Of a DNA stretch of 12,033 nt, positions 7,718-12,033 are shown in pieces. Position numbers and translations under genes: made by a program. The stretch is from contig AWOC01000019.1 of assembly GCA_000494185.1 (NCBI GenBank), positions 1-12,033 of the forward strand, given 5' to 3'. Each line of letters begins with the position of its first letter. Within the stretch, counting starts at the first letter, position 1. Source of the DNA: Candidatus Calditenuaceae archaeon JGI OTU-3 (GTDB lineage: Archaea; Thermoproteota; Nitrososphaeria_A; Caldarchaeales; Calditenuaceae). The notes below the pieces were generated by a model. It made no database searches. It had not been told where the DNA came from and saw only the letters and a list, made by a program, of their open reading frames with translations.

Positions 7718-7771
7718 GCCTTTTCTACTAAGGACCCGTCAGGCTCAGGATATGAGCTTAACGAGGAGTGG

Positions 7772-9373
7772 CTACAACGTGAGCGCCGGATGTTTTAACG
7801 CAGGTGTATATACTTCTCCCGGACGCGCCTTATAGGCGGGGTGGCCTAGGGCTACCGTTGTGGACATCTCCAAGCCCTCGCTGGCTGGCGCGAAGAACTC
7901 AACACAATCGTCATCGTAAAATGTTAGGCCTGTCGCTCCAAGTCCGAGGGAGTAGGCCGCGAGATAGATCCTTCCAAGCCTTATGCCGCCCTCGAGCTGC
8001 GCCGCCCTATATCCCCTCTCCCCACACTTCCTGAAAACCTCCTCAAGATCCATCATGATGAAGATCACAGCAGATGCGTCCCTCGCGAGTTCTTGATCAA
8101 GACAGAGATAGTAGGCGACCTCTCTGAACTCGCCCTTCCTAAGTAGGTAGAGGCGACGCTCCTGAGGGTCATATCTGTATGCTCCGCTCGGCAAGCCATC
8201 CACACTGTTTATTATTAGAAATGGGTAGAGGAGTGTGTAATCCGGTGAGGCTAGGAAGTCGCAGTAGAGAGGCCCGAACCCGTGGAGAAGGATGGTGTAG
8301 AGCTGGTTTGCGCCGACGTCTCGGCGGGCAAACCTCCTTGTTGACCCCCGAATCAGGATCGTCTCTCCGAGCGGGAGCGACCGGGCCACAGGCGGCGGAC
8401 TCGGGATGGGCTCCCCCCGAATGAAGCTCTTGCGCCGCTCTACTGACGCCACCGACTCCCGCCACCTCTCGACATTCTGGGGCGAGGCGAGCGTGGTTGC
8501 CCGATGCGTCTCCTCAATAAGTCTAAGGACAGCCGGCTTCCAGAGGAGGGGTGCTGCCTTGGCCATAACCTCGACGGATAGGTTCTTGTGTGGCTCCGTA
8601 TACTCTGCCGGCTCATGTTCGCCGAGGGTGAGTAATGCAATAGGCGCCTCTGAGATGCCGTCTATGGCTAGGAGCTTGCAGATCGCTTCATCTGCAAAAC
8701 CTGAATAAACTCTGTATTCTAGGCCCATTGCGCAGGCGACTGAGGCAGCATTAGCGACCACTGCTCCCCCATCCCAGAACCAGTGTCTATAACTTCTCTC
8801 CCCATACTTCCACGCGTTCCTCCAGCCCACCGAGGTCAGCAGAATAATTAGTTGCGCCTTTGCCACGGCCTCGTCTGCCACGGCCTCCGCAATCAGCCCA
8901 TGGTATACGCCTTTGCGGAGTGTTGTAAGGAGGAACTCTCCCGGGTCGAAGTGGTAAAGCCCCTCGGGCAGCCCCTCTACCCCCCGCGCGGCCATGTAGA
9001 TTTCCGTCGAGTGTAGCGCCCCCGTTGCGGGAGTTACACGGAAGGGTATAACATAGCGGCCGTACCTCTTAATCCTGCTTACCCCTCCCGTAAAGAAGAG
9101 GAGCGTGGCCACATCTTCCATGGACAAGGCGCGTCTAGCCTTACCAACCCTGCTACACGTGAGCGACTCCAGCGTGTCAGCACTAGGCTTAGCGGGGCCT
9201 CTGGGGAGAATTATCTTCTCACCCGAAACGTAGTACTTGAAAGGATAGGGCTTATTGGACCAGTCAAGCGGTCTTGCTGCTATCCTCACGCTAGCGTAGC
9301 TGTGCTTGGTCTGTTCGTGGTATCTATAGGTTATGGATGAGTGCTTTGCTGGATGGGAACTTGTGGGTGGCAA
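7772..9373 (-). CDS. Tandem SagB-type (nitroreductase-fold) flavin oxidoreductase
   Basis: The 533-residue protein holds two SagB/ThcOx-like nitroreductase-fold domains. Domain 1 (about 16-252) opens with the family's Tyr-His-x-x-Thr-Lys-His segment. It has a Pro115-Ala-Thr-Gly-Ala119 loop leading to Glu-Ile-Tyr, a Gly-Leu-Tyr-His-Phe-Asp-Pro turn, and Lys189-Tyr190-Gly-Glu-Arg. Domain 2 (about 335-512) begins with an Arg-Gly-Ser-Thr-Arg-Arg-Phe segment typical of FMN binding and ends in a well-kept helix and Leu-Gly-x-Gly-Ala-Thr-Gly-Leu stretch. Its loop is replaced by Ser-Pro-Asp-Tyr-Thr-Leu, and Lys-Tyr becomes Lys449-Cys450. Nitroreductases are usually FMN homodimers, so the fusion may fold as an intramolecular pseudo-dimer. 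SagB enzymes oxidise azolines to azoles in TOMM peptides, but no cyclodehydratase or precursor is visible here, so the substrate is unknown. The start is TTG at 9371-9373, the only start codon in frame before the first motif. The gene lies 60 bases after thiI and 54 before ttuA. Confidence 0.8.
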   Translation of the reverse strand: MPPTSSHPAKHSSITYRYHEQTKHSYASVRIAARPLDWSNKPYPFKYYVSGEKIILPRGPAKPSADTLESLTCSRVGKARRALSMEDVATLLFFTGGVSRIKRYGRYVIPFRVTPATGALHSTEIYMAARGVEGLPEGLYHFDPGEFLLTTLRKGVYHGLIAEAVADEAVAKAQLIILLTSVGWRNAWKYGERSYRHWFWDGGAVVANAASVACAMGLEYRVYSGFADEAICKLLAIDGISEAPIALLTLGEHEPAEYTEPHKNLSVEVMAKAAPLLWKPAVLRLIEETHRATTLASPQNVERWRESVASVERRKSFIRGEPIPSPPPVARSLPLGETILIRGSTRRFARRDVGANQLYTILLHGFGPLYCDFLASPDYTLLYPFLIINSVDGLPSGAYRYDPQERRLYLLRKGEFREVAYYLCLDQELARDASAVIFIMMDLEEVFRKCGERGYRAAQLEGGIRLGRIYLAAYSLGLGATGLTFYDDDCVEFFAPASEGLEMSTTVALGHPAYKARPGEVYTPALKHPALTL

Positions 9374-9433
9374 AACTAGTCCACCGGGTCAGTGTGAGCT
9401 GGTCTCTTCACAGCTCAGCTGAGACAAACCTCA

Positions 9434-10648
9434 TCATTCCTGATTGGAGAGGCTCGGCGGACTTGATAAATTTTTCCAAGGAGCAATGGTAGTACCGTCG
9501 TAAACGACTATCTCCTTCAAAGTCTGTTGGACAGCCCGGTCTAGACCAAGGCGCTCCCACTCCATATTCACGGCCTCGAGTCGAGGTCTTGGTTCTGGGT
9601 GCCTAACAATTATGGAGCAGCAGTCCTTGTACTCCATCGTGGAGATCTCAAACAGGCCGAGTGACTTTGAGAGGTTCACGACTTCCTCTTTGTCCATCCC
9701 TATCAAGGGCCGCAGGACCTGTAGCTCGAGCCCAAAGGATGCCGCATAGATGCTTTCCAGCGTCTGTGAAGCCGCCTGGCCGAGCGAGTCTCCAGTCACT
9801 ATTGCTAGGGCTCCAATCTCTTTAGCAACTGCCTCTGCCAGCCTGTTGAGGAATCTCCTGAAGAGAGCGAGCTCGAGCCTCGTATCGCCCCTCATGACGA
9901 GCTCTAGGAAGTGATGGTATGGCGCGAGGTATAGCCTCGACTTCTTGCTGAAGCGTCTGAGCCTCTCAAACAAGACCTTCATCTTCTCGGCCAAGGCCCC
10001 CTCAGCTGTTGGCTGCGCATATACATGTAACGCATCAACTATGCATCCCCGCTTCATCATTAGCCAAGCGGCGACGGGCGAGTCGATGCCCCCCGAGAGG
10101 AGTGCCAAGACCCTTCCCGAGGCCCCCACCGGAAGACCTCCAACGCCCTCAACCCTCTTCCAAGCCAACAGAAACTCTTCTGGAAGTATGTTCACCCAGA
10201 TAGTGAGCTGAGGGTTCTTGAGATCGATCGCTATTCGAAGCGAACTTCTTAGCCGATCACTGACCTCCCTCATTACCTCGAGGGAGGTTTTGGGGAAAGA
10301 CTTATCGCTTCTATGGACCTTCACTGCTACCTTCGATGCGCCCGTGGACTTTACCAGCTCTTCAGACAATTTGAGTAGGAGCTGCTGGTCCCTAAGCATG
10401 ACGTAGCCTATGCCGACCCACCTCACGCCGGGGATCATGCTGACCTCTCTAGCCAGCTCCTCATCCGGCTCACTATCTGGGTAAACTATAATCCTCGCCT
10501 GCCTCAGCTGTACCCTGCTAGCCCTCCCGCCTAAGGTCTCAGAGATGTTCTTAGCTAAGAGTCGGAGCCATCTCTGCCTATTCCCGCCCTTTAGCATCAG
10601 CTCGGACGTGCTAACTATCAGCGCGGGCCTAACTCCGCTCGAGTACAA
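9434..10648 (-). CDS. thiI: ThiI, tRNA 4-thiouridine synthase (no rhodanese domain)
   Basis: ThiI adenylates uridine 8 of tRNA and exchanges its oxygen for sulfur, giving s4U; in some organisms it also supplies sulfur for the thiamine thiazole. The 404 residues cover a ferredoxin-like N-terminal region (about 1-60), a THUMP domain (about 60-165), and a PP-loop domain from about 175. The ATP loop Ser185-Gly-Gly-Ile-Asp-Ser190-Pro is intact. Cys343-Cys344 in an Asp-Cys-Cys-Ser segment fits the catalytic cysteine region of the archaeal form, and the protein ends without the C-terminal rhodanese domain of E. coli ThiI. The start is TTG at 10646-10648, the only start codon between the upstream in-frame stop (10664-10666) and the conserved Ser-Glu-Leu-Met-Leu-Lys-Gly. 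A GGAG lies eight bases upstream of that TTG and supports it. It is the first gene of the minus-strand run and divergent from nreA. Confidence 0.92.
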   Translation of the reverse strand: MYSSGVRPALIVSTSELMLKGGNRQRWLRLLAKNISETLGGRASRVQLRQARIIVYPDSEPDEELAREVSMIPGVRWVGIGYVMLRDQQLLLKLSEELVKSTGASKVAVKVHRSDKSFPKTSLEVMREVSDRLRSSLRIAIDLKNPQLTIWVNILPEEFLLAWKRVEGVGGLPVGASGRVLALLSGGIDSPVAAWLMMKRGCIVDALHVYAQPTAEGALAEKMKVLFERLRRFSKKSRLYLAPYHHFLELVMRGDTRLELALFRRFLNRLAEAVAKEIGALAIVTGDSLGQAASQTLESIYAASFGLELQVLRPLIGMDKEEVVNLSKSLGLFEISTMEYKDCCSIIVRHPEPRPRLEAVNMEWERLGLDRAVQQTLKEIVVYDGTTIAPWKNLSSPPSLSNQE

Positions 10649-10656
10649 GGCTAGTG

Positions 10657-10660
10657 CTCC
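10657..10660 (-). promoter_or_regulatory. Shine-Dalgarno site deciding the thiI TTG start
   Basis: On the minus strand GGAG lies eight bases before the TTG at 10648. It supports translation from this non-ATG codon, as no ATG or GTG is available in frame. Confidence 0.55.
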
Positions 10661-10685
10661 GTCCTAATAGTATCCTTTACGCTCG

Positions 10686-10692
10686 TTTTATA
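10686..10692 (-). promoter_or_regulatory. TATA box for the thiI operon
   Basis: On the minus strand the sequence reads TATAAAA, a good archaeal TATA box. Transcription would start about 25 bases downstream, near 10664, giving a leader of roughly 15 bases that includes the GGAG before the TTG. The box sits in the divergent gap with nreA. It is the only strong TATA match I saw upstream of the three minus-strand genes, which supports a single transcript. Confidence 0.6.
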
Positions 10693-10710
10693 CGATTTGC
10701 TTGTGGCTGC

Positions 10711-10723
10711 ATAAACATTTATC
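10711..10723 (+). promoter_or_regulatory. TATA-like element for nreA
   Basis: ATAAACATTTATC lies about 30 bases before the GTG at 10750 and would place transcription start near 10741, giving a leader of under ten bases. A GAGGGG sits right against the GTG, too close for a normal Shine-Dalgarno, which also suggests near-leaderless translation. Weaker match than the thiI TATA box. Confidence 0.4.
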
Positions 10724-10749
10724 ACCCCACATCATAATCTATTCGAGGG

Positions 10750-12033
10750 GTGGACTGGGCGGGAGAGCGGGGGACTGCTGAGCGGGAGGTTGAGTTGCTT
10801 TCATGCCCAGTCTGCCGCGGAGTTGCTAGGTTCTGTAGCATCCTGAAGTGCCCCTTCTACCGTGACAGTGTAAAGCAGGCCATCAGATCCATCAGCGCCA
10901 CAGGCGCGATCTTCGGTCCCACGCCTCCCCACATATTGGTCGGCGAATGGGGCTATCCAAGGGTGTATACAGGCGGTGGCCTAGTTATCTCTCCCGATGT
11001 TGACTTGAGGCTTGTAGATTCTCCTCCTGAATGGCTTAACGTCGAGCTAGACCAACTCCTAGCTATGAGGCTTAGCGTGGTCTTGGGTAGGAAACGTCTA
11101 AGCGTAGCAGAGGCAAGTAGGGCACGACAATTCCTGTCCGCTCTCCAAGAGTCTTCCCTCTCCCTTAAACCCATCGACCTCGAGGTGAAAGCCGCGGGCT
11201 CCCCTCGATATGCACCCGGATTCGGGCTCAGGACGGCGCCCTACGGGCCAGCCGTCCCAGCAGGCCAGCTTAGGGTGGTGGATAACCCACACATACCTAG
11301 GCCGGTGGAGCGCGTAATCTCGGACCCCTATCTAACCACCTGGCAGGCAGTTGAGCGACTTTCAGAGGCAGGATTTAACGAGTACTATCTAACAAGGCTT
11401 CTATCCGCCGGTGTCCTTGGGCGTAGGATAGGAAGAAAGCTTGTCCCGACAGAGTGGAGCATCACCGCCATGGACGACATACTCGCCCGCCAGCTCCATA
11501 AACAAGTGAAGCATTACAAGTTAATCAACGACTATAGGCTATTCACATTCGGGGCTCACCACAACTATGCTTACGTACTACTCGCACCGACACCATGGAT
11601 GTTCGAGCTGCTTGAGGGCTGGGTGAAGGCGGGACGTGTATACAGCGACCACGAGTATCTGGAGCCGAGGAGGGTCTATGCAGAAAACACGGGTGGCGCC
11701 TACTACGCCGTCAGGCTATCCGTGTTGAGGTATCTGCGAGAAAGGAGGGAGAACGCAGGCGCCGTTGTGTTTTTCGAGGTTGACAGGGGATGGATGCCGC
11801 TCGGAGTGTGGAGGTTTAGGGAAATTACGCGAGCCGCCCTTGAGAAGCCCTTCGTTAAATTCCAGAGCCTGGAAGAGGCTTTAGAGGCCGTCGGCAAGTG
11901 GCTTAAGATGGGTCTCGCGCAATACATTAAGGCTAGCAGTACGAGAAGGATTAGGGTAGGGAACGGTTTAGAGGACGGCGTGGAGATGGGCCCAGTCGTA
12001 GGCGAGAAGGAGTTGAACAAGATACTAAGCTAC
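10750..12033 (+). CDS. nreA: NreA-type archaeal DNA repair protein, 3' end outside window
   Basis: The frame is open from the GTG at 10750 to the window edge, giving 428 residues without a stop, which is near full length for the Nre family. Nre proteins are archaeal DNA repair factors; in Haloferax, NreA is reported to act in repair of alkylation/mitomycin-type damage and to bind PCNA through a C-terminal PIP motif. A zinc-ribbon-like start uses Cys19, Cys22, Cys29 and Cys34. The Nre_N-type segment Gly65-Glu-Trp-Gly-Tyr-Pro-Arg-Val-Tyr73 follows, then Thr-Trp198-Gln-Ala-Val, His270-His-Asn-Tyr, Thr-Pro-Trp283 and the Nre_C-type Trp348-Met-Pro-Leu-Gly-Val-Trp354. The expected PCNA motif would lie beyond the edge. 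GTG at 10750 is the only ATG or GTG between the upstream stop (10735-10737) and Cys19; a TTG at 10795 is possible but leaves just three residues before Cys19. The gene is divergent from thiI. Confidence 0.9.
   Translation, partial: MDWAGERGTAEREVELLSCPVCRGVARFCSILKCPFYRDSVKQAIRSISATGAIFGPTPPHILVGEWGYPRVYTGGGLVISPDVDLRLVDSPPEWLNVELDQLLAMRLSVVLGRKRLSVAEASRARQFLSALQESSLSLKPIDLEVKAAGSPRYAPGFGLRTAPYGPAVPAGQLRVVDNPHIPRPVERVISDPYLTTWQAVERLSEAGFNEYYLTRLLSAGVLGRRIGRKLVPTEWSITAMDDILARQLHKQVKHYKLINDYRLFTFGAHHNYAYVLLAPTPWMFELLEGWVKAGRVYSDHEYLEPRRVYAENTGGAYYAVRLSVLRYLRERRENAGAVVFFEVDRGWMPLGVWRFREITRAALEKPFVKFQSLEEALEAVGKWLKMGLAQYIKASSTRRIRVGNGLEDGVEMGPVVGEKELNKILSY

Noticed and set aside
7718..7771. Separate promoter for ttuA (ATAT near 7749-7753)
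   Set aside because: The match is weak and the gap is short; read-through from the upstream gene is the simpler explanation.
8055..8125. ATGATGA followed later by CTGA, resembling C and D boxes of an archaeal guide RNA
   Set aside because: No D'/C' pair at suitable spacing, no terminal stem, and it lies antisense inside a coding gene; such short motifs are expected by chance.
8169..8708. Several overlapping open frames on both strands within the SagB-like gene
   Set aside because: They overlap a gene with clear domain motifs, are rich in Arg, Ser and Pro as expected for shadow frames in GC-rich DNA, and have no start signals.
10683..10695. Short inverted repeat TCGT-TTTAT-ACGA
   Set aside because: Only four paired bases around the TATA box; too short to support an operator or hairpin.

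Overview
The window looks like chromosomal DNA from a (hyper)thermophilic archaeon. It encodes a full-length reverse gyrase, an archaeal NreA-type DNA repair protein, a Dph6-type diphthamide ligase and two archaeal-style tRNA thiolation enzymes. It also shows short TATA-driven leaders, frequent GTG/TTG starts, and heavy AGG (Arg) and ATA (Ile) codon use at fairly high GC. A crenarchaeal or wider TACK lineage fits, but I cannot place it further. I see no rRNA, tRNA, CRISPR array, insertion sequence or other sign of mobile DNA; genes are tightly packed, and every gap between genes is about 100 bases or shorter.

Left part (1-2484, plus strand): the 3' part of a dihydroxy-acid dehydratase gene (ilvD), then an isopropylmalate/isocitrate dehydrogenase-family gene (probably leuB), then a Dph6-like diphthine-ammonia ligase gene that overlaps leuB by one base. 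This looks like a branched-chain amino acid operon with a translation-factor modification gene at its end. A minus-strand Nudix hydrolase gene (2464-3003) runs into it tail to tail with a 21-base overlap, and shares a 75-base divergent promoter region with the next gene.

Centre (3079-6778, plus strand): a 1177-residue reverse gyrase (SF2 helicase half, topoisomerase IA half, two zinc fingers), followed by a probable 37-residue single-span membrane protein with its own TATA-like element and an almost leaderless start.

Right-centre (10648-6770, minus strand): a three-gene run, thiI - tandem SagB-type flavin oxidoreductase - ttuA/ncsA. Two enzymes that put sulfur into tRNA flank a 533-residue fusion of two SagB/nitroreductase domains whose motifs are unequally kept. 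This is the most interesting part of the window. The second domain has lost the Lys-Tyr pair and the Pro/Ser-rich loop, and no TOMM cyclodehydratase or precursor peptide is present to explain the enzyme.

Right end (10750-12033, plus strand): an NreA gene, cut by the window edge, diverges from thiI across about 100 bases with a TATA-like element for each direction.

Three PP-loop ATP pyrophosphatase enzymes (Dph6, TtuA, ThiI) occur within 9 kb. All modify the translation machinery (EF2 or tRNA).
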